DNA of 64,000 nucleotides from Gordonia soli NBRC 108243 (GCF_000334455.1 NZ_BANX01000017.1:32305-96304), one strand, 5' to 3'. Positions 36,537 through 45,970 are shown, counted from the stretch's first letter. Program-made: numbers and translations. Notes: generated from the letters alone by a model not told the origin.

Positions 36537-37205
36537 CTAGATGCGCCCGAGCAATTCGGCGAGGTTGGCGCGGATGCGTGCGATCGGCTGGGCGGTCGGG
36601 CTCTGCTCCGAGAACTGTTGGCCGACATCGGAATCGAGGAAATCGACGGCGGCCTCGGCCGAGGCGAGCAGGTGATATCCGGCCTCGAGCCAGAACGAGT
36701 TACCGTGGGCATCGAGCTCGACCAGGGGACGTGGTCGTGAGAAGAACGTCGACGACGCATAGGTACGGATGCGGCCGATGAGGGCGCCGGTGAAGTGCAC
36801 GTGTTGCATCGCCCTCAGGGTGTCGGTGCCGTACTCGATGTCGAGGACGATGAACCCGGTGTCGCTGTCCGGGTCATACCCGACCGCCGGCACCACCACC
36901 GCCGTTACGAACTCGAACCACCACGCGTTGTTGTACTCCACGAAGAATCGCAACGGCCTCCGCGACTCGTCCGACAGCGCGGTCTGCAGATAGCCGTTGT
37001 CGAGGTCGTAGTGTTCCGGACGAAAGCGCCGATCACGATAGCTCTGCGCGAAAGCGCGCAGAGGTCCGTTCGCCGTCGGGCGTCGGCAGACTGCGTGTCC
37101 GTGGTCGATACGCTCGGCGCCATCGTGGCAACGTACGCGGCGGGCGGGAGGGCCGTCAGGCTTTCGAGAGCTCCTTAAGTTCCACCGAGACCCGATACAG
37201 CTCAC
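36537..37205 (-). CDS. Hypothetical protein downstream of the methyltransferase
   Basis: Up to 222 residues from GTG 37205, which overlaps the methyltransferase stop. The C-terminal about 170 residues look truly coding (YNNAWWFEFVTAVVVPAVGYD, FTGALIGRIRTY). The first about 50 are Arg/Pro-rich and compositionally poor, while another frame starting ATG 37123 reads sensibly for about 35 codons before the switch. So either the start is farther in, or a frameshift lies near 37010-37040. No family recognised. Confidence 0.5.
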   Translation of the reverse strand: MSCIGSRWNLRSSRKPDGPPARRVRCHDGAERIDHGHAVCRRPTANGPLRAFAQSYRDRRFRPEHYDLDNGYLQTALSDESRRPLRFFVEYNNAWWFEFVTAVVVPAVGYDPDSDTGFIVLDIEYGTDTLRAMQHVHFTGALIGRIRTYASSTFFSRPRPLVELDAHGNSFWLEAGYHLLASAEAAVDFLDSDVGQQFSEQSPTAQPIARIRANLAELLGRI

Positions 37206-38107
37206 TCGGCGAGGCCGGTGACGTCTCGGGTCTCTGCAGTCACCCCCTTAGCGAGGGTGAACTGCATGACGTCGATGAATCCGGTGCGGAAGTAGTGTCC
37301 GCAGCCGGACAGATACCGCTCGTAGGTGTCGTAGGTCGCCTCGTCGGTGAGCGCGATCGCATCATCCCGGCGCTCGCGGAGCGCAGCGGCCCAGAGATCG
37401 AGGGTCTTGGCGTAGTTCTCGTTCAGGGGGTGCACTCGTTGCGTGGTGAATCCCACCGCCTCAGCGCCATCGACGATCCATTGCGGTTCGGGGATCTGAC
37501 CGCCGGGGAAGATGTTCTTCAGGATGAAGAGCAAGAACTCCAGGTCTGCGCGGGCGAGTGTGAGACCACGGTCGCGGAGTTGATGTCGGTTGTATCCGAC
37601 GATGGTGTGCAACAACATCCGACCGTCATCGGGCAGCAGTCCGTGGTACTTCGCGAAGAACAGGTCGTAGCGCTCGCGCCGGAAGTGCTCGAACGCGCCG
37701 ATCGACACCACCCGATCGACGGGCTCGTCGAACTCCTCCCAGCCGCGGAGATGTACCCGCGCTCGGCTCGGGTCGTATCCGCGGTCATGGAACTGCTTGG
37801 CGACGTGGTCGTGCTGGTTCCGACTCAGGGTCAGCCCGATGACGTTGACGTCGTACTGCTCGATCGCGCGAAGCATGGTCGCGCCCCACCCGCACCCGAT
37901 GTCGAGCAGCGTCTGACCAGGTTTGAGGTCGCACTTACCCAGCGCCAGATCGACTTTCGCCTGCTGAGCCTGCCCAAGGGTGTAGTCGTCACGCTCGAAA
38001 TACGCGCAACTGTAGGTGCGCGACGGATCGAGGAACAGGGCGAAGAAGTCGTCCGAAAGATCGTAGTGCGACTGCACATTCGAATAGAAAGGCCGCATTT
38101 CTGTCAT
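37202..38107 (-). CDS. Cyclopropane/mycolic acid synthase family methyltransferase
   Basis: 301 residues. SAM-binding motif TLLDIGCGWGATMLRA, start motif VQSHYDLSDDFFALFLDPS and GLTLSRNQHDHV are those of CmaA/UfaA-type methyltransferases that modify double bonds in mycolic or other fatty acids. Length is standard. The ATG is at 38107. It supports a mycolate-containing host. Confidence 0.94.
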   Translation of the reverse strand: MTEMRPFYSNVQSHYDLSDDFFALFLDPSRTYSCAYFERDDYTLGQAQQAKVDLALGKCDLKPGQTLLDIGCGWGATMLRAIEQYDVNVIGLTLSRNQHDHVAKQFHDRGYDPSRARVHLRGWEEFDEPVDRVVSIGAFEHFRRERYDLFFAKYHGLLPDDGRMLLHTIVGYNRHQLRDRGLTLARADLEFLLFILKNIFPGGQIPEPQWIVDGAEAVGFTTQRVHPLNENYAKTLDLWAAALRERRDDAIALTDEATYDTYERYLSGCGHYFRTGFIDVMQFTLAKGVTAETRDVTGLAE

Positions 38108-38244
38108 GACGCACTCCGCTCACGCGAGATCGAGGACTGTCCCGACCCCGCACGGCCACGGCTGCACCATGCGTTCACCTCAGCGTAGGCTGCCCCATCC
38201 GGCCCCGTGGCTTTGTTCCGGATTCCGCTCAAGGGCCGGACGCG

Positions 38245-38277
38245 AGAGAACCCCGGGCCGACGACCCGGGGTTCTCT
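38245..38277 (-). terminator. Terminator after tRNA-Ala
   Basis: A perfect 13-bp inverted repeat, AGAGAACCCCGGG with a seven-base loop, sits five bases beyond the tRNA 3' end. No U-run follows, as is common in high-GC actinobacteria. Confidence 0.75.
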
Positions 38278-38282
38278 GATTG

Positions 38283-38355
38283 TGGAGCTAGGGAGAATCG
38301 AACTCCCGACCTACTCGATGCGAACGAGTCGCGCTACCAACTGCGCCATAGCCCC
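38283..38355 (-). tRNA. tRNA-Ala (anticodon CGC)
   Basis: A 73-base cloverleaf read on the minus strand: acceptor GGGGCTA pairs with TAGCTCC (one G-U), D-arm GCGCAGTTGGTAGCGC, anticodon stem ACTCG/CGAGT with loop TTCGCAT, and T-arm CGGGAGTTCGAATCTCCC. The anticodon is CGC (reads GCG, alanine). No CCA is encoded. Confidence 0.97.
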
Positions 38356-38463
38356 GTGGTCGATCCGTTGAACCGACCGGAGGCCACTCTAGCAGCCCAC
38401 CGGTCGGCACCTCCACACGCGACGGGGTCCGCACCGTCGCCGATGTCCGGTTAGGCTCACGAC

Positions 38464-39222
38464 GTGGCCAAGGTGTCGGATTCGCAGATCGTGTCCATCC
38501 TCGACAACGCCGTCGCCGGCATCAACCCGGTGCTGGACGCGTTGTCGGAGCGGGACCCACTGGGGTTGAAGGGTCACACCTTCCGCGACAAGTCCGACGA
38601 CGAGAACGACTCGACCGTCGAACACGGCGTGCACCTGCTCAGCGATGCCATCAACGTTACCGACTGGCCGGGTACCAAGGGCTGGTCGGAACGGTCGACC
38701 GCCGACCGAGCCGACTGGTGGGTCACCCGGATCGGCACCGTGAACACCGCGGCTGTCGCCTACCCCGGCCTGTTCGGCGCATGGGCCAAGCGGCTGCCGA
38801 TCACCAGCGTCCTTGGGTTCGCGAACCAGGCGATGGTGTTGATCGCCGTCGCACGCGAGTACGGCGTCACCGATCGCGCGCGACAGGTGGAACTGCTGGC
38901 ATCGGTGCTCTGTGACCGGAACCTGACCGCCGACGACGTCGGTGCCACCGCAGACGTGACGCTGGCTGACGACCCCAAGGACCGCAAGAAGTCGCTCATC
39001 CGCGCCGTCTGGGACACCGCACAGACCTTGCGCGGACTGTCCGACGAATTCGACCGCCGTCCGCAGCCGGCCGCACCGTTCCGGTTGCTGAGCTACATCC
39101 CCGTGGTCGGCGCACCCGTCACGTATGTCGGTGAGCGGCTGGCGCTCTCGAAGGCGGCCAAGGAGGGGCGACGATGGATCTCGGCCCACCCGGATGCGGT
39201 CAGTGCCTCGACAGACGACTGA
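38464..39222 (+). CDS. Conserved hypothetical protein
   Basis: 252 residues from GTG 38464. It opens VSDSQIVSILDNAVAGINPV and includes two hydrophobic stretches (FGAWAKRLPITSVLGFANQAMVLIAVA in parts; LLSYIPVVGAPVTYVG). No catalytic motifs seen. Similar proteins occur in mycobacteria by memory, but I cannot name a function. Confidence 0.75.
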   Translation: MAKVSDSQIVSILDNAVAGINPVLDALSERDPLGLKGHTFRDKSDDENDSTVEHGVHLLSDAINVTDWPGTKGWSERSTADRADWWVTRIGTVNTAAVAYPGLFGAWAKRLPITSVLGFANQAMVLIAVAREYGVTDRARQVELLASVLCDRNLTADDVGATADVTLADDPKDRKKSLIRAVWDTAQTLRGLSDEFDRRPQPAAPFRLLSYIPVVGAPVTYVGERLALSKAAKEGRRWISAHPDAVSASTDD

Positions 39223-39306
39223 GATCAGCCCCCTGACGACCCGCCGAGGGCATATTCCCCTCGGCAGTGGCTGACGGGGTCGATCTCGGCAGCGCGGGCC
39301 GCCGGA

Positions 39307-40821
39307 TCAGCCTGCTGCAGCCGCTCGGAACTCGGGGTCCTCGCGCATCATGCGCCGACGCTGGAACGGCGGCAGGTGGTCGAACACCGGGTCCTCGTCG
39401 TCGATCTCGAGAACCGTTGCGCCACCGGGACGTCGAAGCCGCTCGGGAGTGGGTGCCGCCGCGAACTCGTCGGCAGCGTGCTCCCGACGTCGACGCACCG
39501 CCTGGTTCCGACGAGCCCGCTCGGCACGCGCGGCCCGCTGGGCACGGATCTGCTGTTCCATCCGCACTGCGCGACGCAGGTAGCCCAGGTAGCCGACGAC
39601 CAGCAAGGTCGCGAGCCCGGTGGCGATCCAGCCCGGCAACCCCATCAGCACACCGGACACCACGGCGCCGACGACCAGCACCATCAACCCGATGAGTACG
39701 CGCTGACGCTCGCGGTACCGGAGCTCCGCGCGCCGATGTTCGGCAGGCGACTCGCGATGTGTCCGACCTGCCCGACGGGACGTCGACTCGGGAGCGCGCG
39801 ACTCGTCGACTGCCGCTGCGGAACGCTTCGGATCGTCGACGTCATCCAGATCGTCGATGTCGAACTCGTCCTCGAGTTCGTCCTCTGCGTCGTAGTCGTC
39901 GTCGTAATCCTCGGCCTCGTACCCTTCTGCGTCGTACTCGTCGTCGTACTCGGCATCCGAGTCGTACTCGTCATCCAGATCGTCGTCGAGATCCTCGTAC
40001 TCGTCCTCGGCGTCCAGATCGGCCGACTCGTCCTCGGCCTCGTGGTCGACGGTGTCCGGACGGATCCGTGCAGCGGTCGTGACCGGCTCGTCGGCGTCCT
40101 CGACCACGGTGTCGTTGTCGTCGACCTCGTCGAACTCGACATCCACCACGTCACCGAGATCGGCTGACGCATCCTCGGCCTCGTCGTCGTCCTCGTCGAG
40201 GAGTTCGGCCGTCACGGTGATCTCGTCGTCGTCGGCATGCTCATCGGTCTCCGATTCGGAGCGGACATCCGAGTCGTCGGACACATCGGATTCGACATCG
40301 GAATCGTCGGACCCGGCCGTCTCATCGGATTCCGCCACGACCGAGATCCTCTCGTCGGAGGAGTCGTCCGTAGCAGTGTCGGAGGAATCGTCCGCAGCGT
40401 CGGCATCGGAATCCTCGGTGGCCGGAGCGGTCACGGTCGCTCCGGTCGCCCTGCGCATCCGCGACCCACGACGCGAACCGGACGAACCGGCGCCGGCTGA
40501 CCCGGTGTCGGTCACGTCGGTGTCGGCCGCATCGGTATCGGAAGAGGCGGTATCGGTCGAGTCAGACGGTTCGTCCCGATCGAGAACAGCGGTCCGCGAC
40601 CGGCTGCGTGCGGTGTACGAGGGATCGTGCGGATGGGTCGCAGCCGACCGTCGACGCGTAGTCCGCGTCGACCGGGCAGTGGTACCGCCACGATGCAGCA
40701 GTCGGGTGGCCCGAGCCGCTTCCGTCGACTTCCGCATCTGTGGCCGTCCCTTGATGACCATCGGCACCAGCACGAAGAGCCAGATCGCCACCAAGCAGAC
40801 CCACAACACGGAGTTCGGCAT
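39307..40821 (-). CDS. glpR: Divisome membrane protein GlpR/SepX
   Basis: 504 residues. N-terminal helix VLWVCLVAIWLFVLVPMVIKG then RPQMRKSTEAARATRLLHRG is the GlpR/SepX signature. A very acidic Asp/Glu/Ser-rich segment (about residues 90-320) is followed by a double membrane helix (VLIGLMVLVVGAVVSGVLMG and IATGLATLLVVGYLGYL) and an Arg/Ala-rich end. In Corynebacterium GlpR is the membrane receptor of the gephyrin-like Glp, and SepX of Streptomyces stabilises the divisome (established). The partner glp lies at 47514. Confidence 0.9.
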   Translation of the reverse strand: MPNSVLWVCLVAIWLFVLVPMVIKGRPQMRKSTEAARATRLLHRGGTTARSTRTTRRRSAATHPHDPSYTARSRSRTAVLDRDEPSDSTDTASSDTDAADTDVTDTGSAGAGSSGSRRGSRMRRATGATVTAPATEDSDADAADDSSDTATDDSSDERISVVAESDETAGSDDSDVESDVSDDSDVRSESETDEHADDDEITVTAELLDEDDDEAEDASADLGDVVDVEFDEVDDNDTVVEDADEPVTTAARIRPDTVDHEAEDESADLDAEDEYEDLDDDLDDEYDSDAEYDDEYDAEGYEAEDYDDDYDAEDELEDEFDIDDLDDVDDPKRSAAAVDESRAPESTSRRAGRTHRESPAEHRRAELRYRERQRVLIGLMVLVVGAVVSGVLMGLPGWIATGLATLLVVGYLGYLRRAVRMEQQIRAQRAARAERARRNQAVRRRREHAADEFAAAPTPERLRRPGGATVLEIDDEDPVFDHLPPFQRRRMMREDPEFRAAAAG

Positions 40822-41015
40822 GCGTCTCTCCCTTCGTCACTCTGGTCACACGCAGGTCATCACACAATCTAAGGGCGATCGATGCTCGGCCAGCGCAGAC
40901 GCGCCGACCACCGACCAGATTCGCCGGGTTCACAGGGGCCTCTCAGCGATGCCCGTCGGGGAACCCCGTCCATCCGCACGCGCCGACCATTGACGGGCAC
41001 CCACCTGCGGTCGTA

Positions 41016-41051
41016 AATTCATCACACAATGAATTCAACACTCGATGAATT
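41016..41051. promoter_or_regulatory. Candidate TetR operator before ABC exporter
   Basis: Three related half-sites overlap: AATTCAT at 41016, ATGAATT at 41029 (a 7-bp dyad with 6-base spacer), then AATTCA at 41032 paired with TGAATT at 41046. They end 10 bases before the ATPase start and probably bind the TetR at 42594. Confidence 0.65.
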
Positions 41052-41060
41052 GAGGCTGCG

Positions 41061-41774
41061 ATGCCCACCTCTGCCCCGGCGGTCCGCTGTACCGATGTGA
41101 GCGTGCGGCGCGGCCGCGTACTCGCCCTCGACAACGTCTCGGTGACGATCCCGACGGGTTCGATCACCGGACTCCTCGGCCCGTCCGGCTGCGGCAAGAC
41201 GACCCTGCTGCGCGCGATCGTCGGCACCCAGCGTCAGGTGGACGGCGAGGTGGACGTCCTCGGACTGCCCGCGGGATCTGCCGCCCTCCGTCGACAGGTC
41301 GGATACGTCACCCAGTCGCCGTCGGTCTACCTCGACCTGACCGTGGCCCAGAACGTCCGCTACTTCGCCGACCTCTTCGGGACGACGGACGCCATTCCCG
41401 ACGCGATCTCCGCAGTCGGACTGGACGAACGCGCCGAGCACAAGGCGGGCGACCTCTCGGGCGGCCAACGCAGCCGGGTGTCCATCGCGTGCGCACTCGT
41501 CGGACGCCCATCCCTGCTGATCCTCGACGAGCCGACCGTCGGTCTCGATCCGGTCCTCCGCGCCGACCTGTGGCGACGCTTTCGCGCCCTCGCCGACGAC
41601 GGCGTGACCCTGGTGGTGTCGAGCCACGTGATGGACGAGGCAGCGCACTGCGACAACCTCATCCTGATGCGCGACGGCGGGCTCGTGGCCGAACTCAGTC
41701 CCGACGATCTGCGCTCGCGGACCGGTGAGACCAATCTCGAAGACGCGTTCCTCTCACTCATCGAGGCGGCCTGA
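41061..41774 (+). CDS. ABC exporter ATP-binding protein, DrrA type
   Basis: 237 residues. Walker A GPSGCGKTT, signature DLSGGQRSRVSIACAL, Walker B LLILDEPTVGLDP and H-loop VSSHVMDEA. Begins with a single ABC domain lacking any membrane portion. It precedes an ABC-2 permease and a TetR gene, forming a three-gene drug-export-type operon controlled by the operator at 41016-41051. Confidence 0.92.
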   Translation: MPTSAPAVRCTDVSVRRGRVLALDNVSVTIPTGSITGLLGPSGCGKTTLLRAIVGTQRQVDGEVDVLGLPAGSAALRRQVGYVTQSPSVYLDLTVAQNVRYFADLFGTTDAIPDAISAVGLDERAEHKAGDLSGGQRSRVSIACALVGRPSLLILDEPTVGLDPVLRADLWRRFRALADDGVTLVVSSHVMDEAAHCDNLILMRDGGLVAELSPDDLRSRTGETNLEDAFLSLIEAA

Positions 41775-41775
41775 C

Positions 41776-42597
41776 ATGACCGGCATCCCATCGGCATCTG
41801 CCGACCGAATCCGTTCCCACACCATCGATCCGACGCGCCCGATCCATCCGACGATCCTCGGCGTGACCGCGATCCGGGTCCTGCGACAACTGCGCGCCGA
41901 CCCCCGCACCATCGCGATGATCATGGCCATCCCGATCCTGGTGATGACGCTGCTGTACTTCATGTTCTCCGAGCAGCCGCCACTCCCGAACGGCCAGAGC
42001 CATTTCGTTCCGATCGCCACCGCGATGCTGGGCATCCTGCCGTTCGTGACGATGTTCCTGATCACGTCGATCGCCATGCTGCGCGAACGTAGTTCGGGCA
42101 CTCTCGAGCGGCTGCTGACCACACCGATCAGCCGACTCGACCTGCTCGGCGGGTACGGACTGGCATTCGGCATCACCGCCGCCGTCCAGGCAGTGCTCGC
42201 ATGCGCGGTCTCGTTCTGGTTCCTCGGGCTCACCACGGCCGGGTCGGTCGTCTGGGTACTGCTGATCGCGGTCGTCGACGCCTCACTCGGAGTCGGACTC
42301 GGTTTGCTGTGCAGCGCTTTCGCGCAGACCGAGTTCCAGGCGGTGCAGTTCCTGCCGGTCATCGTCATCCCGCAGCTGTTCCTGTGCGGACTCTTCGTCC
42401 CGCGCGACGCGCTCCCGGGTTGGATGGAATGGTTGTCCGACGTGATGCCACTCAGCTACGCGGTCCAAGCACTGCAGGAGGTCAGCGCACACCCGGACCC
42501 GACGGCCGTGATGTGGCGCGACATCGCGATCGTCGCCGCGTGCACGCTCGTCGCCCTCGCACTCGGTGCAGCGACCCTGCGGCGCCGCACCCCGTGA
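41776..42597 (+). CDS. ABC-2 type permease
   Basis: 273 residues from ATG 41776 with six helices; ERSSGTLERLLTTPISRLDLLGGY and MPLSYAVQALQEV are hallmark ABC-2 segments. It pairs with the upstream ATPase. Its TGA overlaps the GTG of tetR. Confidence 0.92.
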   Translation: MTGIPSASADRIRSHTIDPTRPIHPTILGVTAIRVLRQLRADPRTIAMIMAIPILVMTLLYFMFSEQPPLPNGQSHFVPIATAMLGILPFVTMFLITSIAMLRERSSGTLERLLTTPISRLDLLGGYGLAFGITAAVQAVLACAVSFWFLGLTTAGSVVWVLLIAVVDASLGVGLGLLCSAFAQTEFQAVQFLPVIVIPQLFLCGLFVPRDALPGWMEWLSDVMPLSYAVQALQEVSAHPDPTAVMWRDIAIVAACTLVALALGAATLRRRTP

Positions 42598-43205
42598 GTG
42601 TCCCGCGTCGGTCCGGGCGCCGGCCGGGCGACCCCGACACCCGGAGCACCATCCTCGACGCCGCGCGTGAACTGTTCGCGCGCAACGGTGTCGACAAGAC
42701 CTCGGTCCGCGCGATCGCTGCAGACGCCGGGGTCGACCCGGCTCTCGTGCACCATTACTTCGGAACCAAGAACGCGCTCTTCCTGGCCGCAGTCCAGATC
42801 CCCATCGACCCGGCCACGATTCTCGAACCCCTGGCATCGACGCCCGTGGAGGAACTCGGGCCGGCCCTCGTGCGCGGCATCCTGGGAGTCTGGGACGGCG
42901 AGTCGCAGCCGGCATTGATAGCCCTGATCAAGGCCAATCTCTCAGCACCGGATGCGGGCCTGCTGAGGACATTCGTGGCCGAGATCGTGCTCGGACACCT
43001 GCGGCCGCGTGTCGACGAACCCGCGGGCTCGGCCGCATCGCGAACGGTGCTGGCGGCGAGCCAGATCGTCGGATTGCTGATCATGCGCTACGTCGTCCGT
43101 CTCGAGCCGTTGGCGTCGGCGTCGCGGGACGACCTCGCTGCGACGGTCGGTGTCACGTTGCAGCGCTACCTGACCGGTGACCTACCGACGCTCCCTCAGC
43201 CGTGA
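42594..43205 (+). CDS. TetR-family regulator of the ABC exporter
   Basis: 203 residues from GTG 42594. Helix-turn-helix ILDAARELFARNGVDKTSVR and GVDPALVHHYFGTKNALF. Encoded last in the exporter operon, it likely represses from the 41016 dyad and is released by an exported compound. Confidence 0.9.
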   Translation: MSVPRRSGRRPGDPDTRSTILDAARELFARNGVDKTSVRAIAADAGVDPALVHHYFGTKNALFLAAVQIPIDPATILEPLASTPVEELGPALVRGILGVWDGESQPALIALIKANLSAPDAGLLRTFVAEIVLGHLRPRVDEPAGSAASRTVLAASQIVGLLIMRYVVRLEPLASASRDDLAATVGVTLQRYLTGDLPTLPQP

Positions 43206-43247
43206 ACGAGTCACGCGGAACGGCACCACCGGACGGACAGGGAGGGA

Positions 43248-43433
43248 TCAGACCGTGAAGATGGTGTAGGCCGTCCCGTCCCGACGGTTGATCGCGCGCA
43301 CCGCCATCACGCAGCCGACAGCCCCGACGAGACTGATCACCGCTACCACCCCGGCGATCAGCGCCGGCGCCGGCTCACCGACTCCGTCCGTCACGCCGAG
43401 CGGGCCGCCGCGATGCTCGGCCGCAGCCGGCAC
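43248..43433 (-). CDS. Small single-pass membrane protein (doubtful)
   Basis: 61 residues from GTG 43433: a hydrophobic segment PALIAGVVAVISLVGAVGCV followed by a basic tail VRAINRRDG. The start overlaps the divergent LuxR-type gene if that begins at 43413. Membrane helix plus basic stop sequence argue for a real gene; short length keeps confidence low. Confidence 0.4.
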   Translation of the reverse strand: MPAAAEHRGGPLGVTDGVGEPAPALIAGVVAVISLVGAVGCVMAVRAINRRDGTAYTIFTV

Positions 43434-44183
43434 CGCAGTGACGAACGGATGGCCCGGCAATGGGCGGCGTTCGTCGCCGCGATGAATGCCGACGTCGCCC
43501 ATGCGCGAGCGGCGCTGGCCAACGCCGACACGCTGCCGCAGGCAGCAGTGCTCACCGACCATCAGAGCGTCGCCGCTCGCGGGTTGCTCGACCTGGCAGG
43601 GCCCGGATCACCGTCGTCGCGATCCGGACGCGCCGGAGACCACCTCGCGGAGGCCGTGCTGCTCGCGCGACAGCACGGCTGCCTCATCGATGCCGAGGTC
43701 CTGGACCTGCTCCGGATGGCCGTCGGCGTGAGCTCCGACCACCGGACGTCGACGACACCGCCTGCGTCTGGGCCACAGTCGAGTTCATGGTTGGCCCGCA
43801 CGTGTCGCGCCGTGGTCGACGCAGCACACACCGGAGATGAGGTCGGAATAGTTTCGGCAATAGCTGAATTCGAGCTTCGTGGGCTTGTCAGCTGTGCAGA
43901 GATGGCACGTCACGCAACAGCCGGCGCCCTGACACGACGTCGCCGTCGCACCCCCGGTCGGCTCCCGGCACTTGCCCCGCGCGACGCCGACCCGTTGACC
44001 CCGCGCGAACGCGAGACCGCCGATTTGGCCGGTCGTCGACTCTCGTCCGCCGAGATCGCCGACCGCCTCGGAGTGTCGGTGCGGACGGTCGACAACCACC
44101 TCGGTGCGGTCTACCGCGCGCTCGGCATCACGTCGAGGCGCGAGCTGATCGCGATGGCCGAGTCCGAGGACATCGTCCGCTGA
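43413..44183 (+). CDS. LuxR-type helix-turn-helix regulator, possibly truncated
   Basis: Up to 256 residues; ATG 43449 is an alternative start (244). The C-terminus PLTPRERETADLAGRRLSSAEI and VSVRTVDNHLGAVYRALGI is a clear LuxR DNA-binding domain. The upstream helical part resembles the last segment of large AAA-type LuxR (LAL) regulators, so this may be a remnant of a longer gene or a short stand-alone version. Local GC dips near 43850. Confidence 0.65.
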   Translation: MLGRSRHRSDERMARQWAAFVAAMNADVAHARAALANADTLPQAAVLTDHQSVAARGLLDLAGPGSPSSRSGRAGDHLAEAVLLARQHGCLIDAEVLDLLRMAVGVSSDHRTSTTPPASGPQSSSWLARTCRAVVDAAHTGDEVGIVSAIAEFELRGLVSCAEMARHATAGALTRRRRRTPGRLPALAPRDADPLTPRERETADLAGRRLSSAEIADRLGVSVRTVDNHLGAVYRALGITSRRELIAMAESEDIVR

Positions 44184-44302
44184 GCCGGCCACCCCCCGCA
44201 CAGTCCTCGTGCGACCCGCCCCGCGTATGGCAGGTACGCGCTCCGTCCGCCCACCGAAGACGGTGCTCGCAGATCCGCGCCGCCACACCTACGCTGGCAG
44301 AC

Positions 44303-44722
44303 ATGACGACCCGTGAGATCGACGTCCCGGAGACCACCCGTCCACGCACCATCGCGCGCTACCTGCTGGCGGCCGCGCTCGTCTTCGCCGGACTCGGTCA
44401 CCTGTTCTGGGCACGCAAAGCCTTCCAGGCGCAGGTCCCCGACTGGGTGCCGCTCGACAAGGACGCGGTCGTCGTGGCATCCGGCGGTGTCGAGATCATG
44501 CTCGGTGGCGGGCTGGCGGTGCTGAGCCGGGACCGCGTGCGCGTCGGCCGGATCGCGGCCCTGTTCTTCGCCGCGGTCTTCCCCGGCAACATCGCACAGT
44601 GGCGCGATCGTCGGAGCGCATTCGGCCTGGACACCGACGAAAAGCGTCTGGTGCGACTGTTCTTCCAGCCGGTCCTGATCGCATGGGCCCTGTGGTCGAC
44701 GGGAACGCCCAAGAAGCGCTGA
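44303..44722 (+). CDS. DoxX-like membrane protein
   Basis: 139 residues with about four helices; YLLAAALVFAGLGHLFWARK and GVEIMLGGGLAVLS, plus FPGNIAQWRDRRSAFGLDTD near the end, fit the DoxX/YkgB family. ATG 44303. Function unknown, possibly redox stress in the membrane. Confidence 0.75.
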   Translation: MTTREIDVPETTRPRTIARYLLAAALVFAGLGHLFWARKAFQAQVPDWVPLDKDAVVVASGGVEIMLGGGLAVLSRDRVRVGRIAALFFAAVFPGNIAQWRDRRSAFGLDTDEKRLVRLFFQPVLIAWALWSTGTPKKR

Positions 44723-44734
44723 CCACGCGCCGGG

Positions 44735-45937
44735 TCAGCCCAGCGCCGCCACCGGTCGGCTGACGGTCAGGTGCAGCGGACCCCGCACCAGCATCTGCTG
44801 CTTCCATTCGACGTCGTCGATGACGAGGTCGGGAAAACGATCGGCGAGTCCGCGCAGGGCTTCCTGGAGTTCCATCCGCGCCAGTGACGCGCCGAGGCAG
44901 AAGTGTGCGCCGTGGCCGAAGCCGACGTGCGGTTGCGCGTCGCGATCCGGATCGAAGTCGTCGGGGTGTGCGAACACATCGGGATCGCGATTGGCCGCCG
45001 CGATGCTGGTGACCACCGCGTCACCCGCACGGACGAGGGTGTCGCCGAGCCAGACGTCCTCGCGCGCATAGCGCGCCGATCCGCCGCCGACTCCCAGCGG
45101 GACGATCCGCAGGAGTTCCTCGACCACGGCCGGGACCGATTCCGGATCCTCGACGATGCGGCGCCACCGATCCGGCCGCTCACACAGCCAGACCACGAAG
45201 TTCGGGATCTGTGTGGCGGTGGTCTCGTGGCCTGCGACGAGGATTCCGGTGCAGAGATCCACGAGCTCGGTGTCGTCGAGCCGATCGTTCTCTTCGTGTT
45301 CGCGCAGGAGTCCGGTGATCAGCGCGTCGTCGGGCGTGCGTCGCTTCGCCTCGATCAGACCGCGCATGTAGTCCTCGAACTCGTCCTGCGACCGGGTGAA
45401 CTCCTCGGCTGTCAGCGACGAGGTCGACATCACCGCATCGCTCCAGCGGCGGAAGAGGTCGCGGTCGGCCACCGGCACACCCAGCAACTCGCAGATCACC
45501 TGGACCGGGAGCGGAAGTGCGAATGCATCGACGAGGTCGAATGGCCGGCTCGAGTCGATCTCGTCGAGCAGCGCCGCGACCAGATCCCGAACCGCCGGGC
45601 GCAGTTTCTCGACGCGCCCGCGTGTGAACGTGCGGGCAGCCAGGCGCCGGACACGGGTGTGGTCGGGCGCATCCATCGACAGGAGTCCGCGGTTGCGCCG
45701 CGCGGCCCGCAGTCGCGGCTCATCGTGATCGCGCGCGATCGCCCTGCTGAACCGACTGTCGGACAACACACATCGCACATCTTCGTAGGCGGTGGCGAGC
45801 CACGCGGCCTCGCCGAACGGCATCTGGATGCGGATCAACTCGGGCCGGGATCGGACGTCACGATACCGCTCGGAGAAGCCGAGCCCGACGGCCTCGTTGA
45901 AGGGATAGTCCACCGGGGACGACATCGGACAGTTCAT
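44735..45937 (-). CDS. Cytochrome P450
   Basis: 400 residues from ATG 45937. I-helix AGHETT, heme loop FGHGAHFCLGASLARMEL with the Cys ligand, and ExxR-type region (EELLR) are present. The layout resembles bacterial soluble P450s of the CYP105-like type. No dedicated ferredoxin is adjacent. A perfect palindrome at 45971-45987 in the promoter implies a local repressor. Substrate unknown. Confidence 0.92.
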   Translation of the reverse strand: MNCPMSSPVDYPFNEAVGLGFSERYRDVRSRPELIRIQMPFGEAAWLATAYEDVRCVLSDSRFSRAIARDHDEPRLRAARRNRGLLSMDAPDHTRVRRLAARTFTRGRVEKLRPAVRDLVAALLDEIDSSRPFDLVDAFALPLPVQVICELLGVPVADRDLFRRWSDAVMSTSSLTAEEFTRSQDEFEDYMRGLIEAKRRTPDDALITGLLREHEENDRLDDTELVDLCTGILVAGHETTATQIPNFVVWLCERPDRWRRIVEDPESVPAVVEELLRIVPLGVGGGSARYAREDVWLGDTLVRAGDAVVTSIAAANRDPDVFAHPDDFDPDRDAQPHVGFGHGAHFCLGASLARMELQEALRGLADRFPDLVIDDVEWKQQMLVRGPLHLTVSRPVAALG

Positions 45938-45970
45938 ACGCACGCTCCCTCGTCGGTGATCGATCACTCT

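Noticed and set aside
39850..40330. Apparent simple-sequence repeat (GTCGTC/CTCGTC runs)
   Set aside because: It is the codon pattern of the Asp/Glu/Ser-rich region of GlpR, not an independent repeat.
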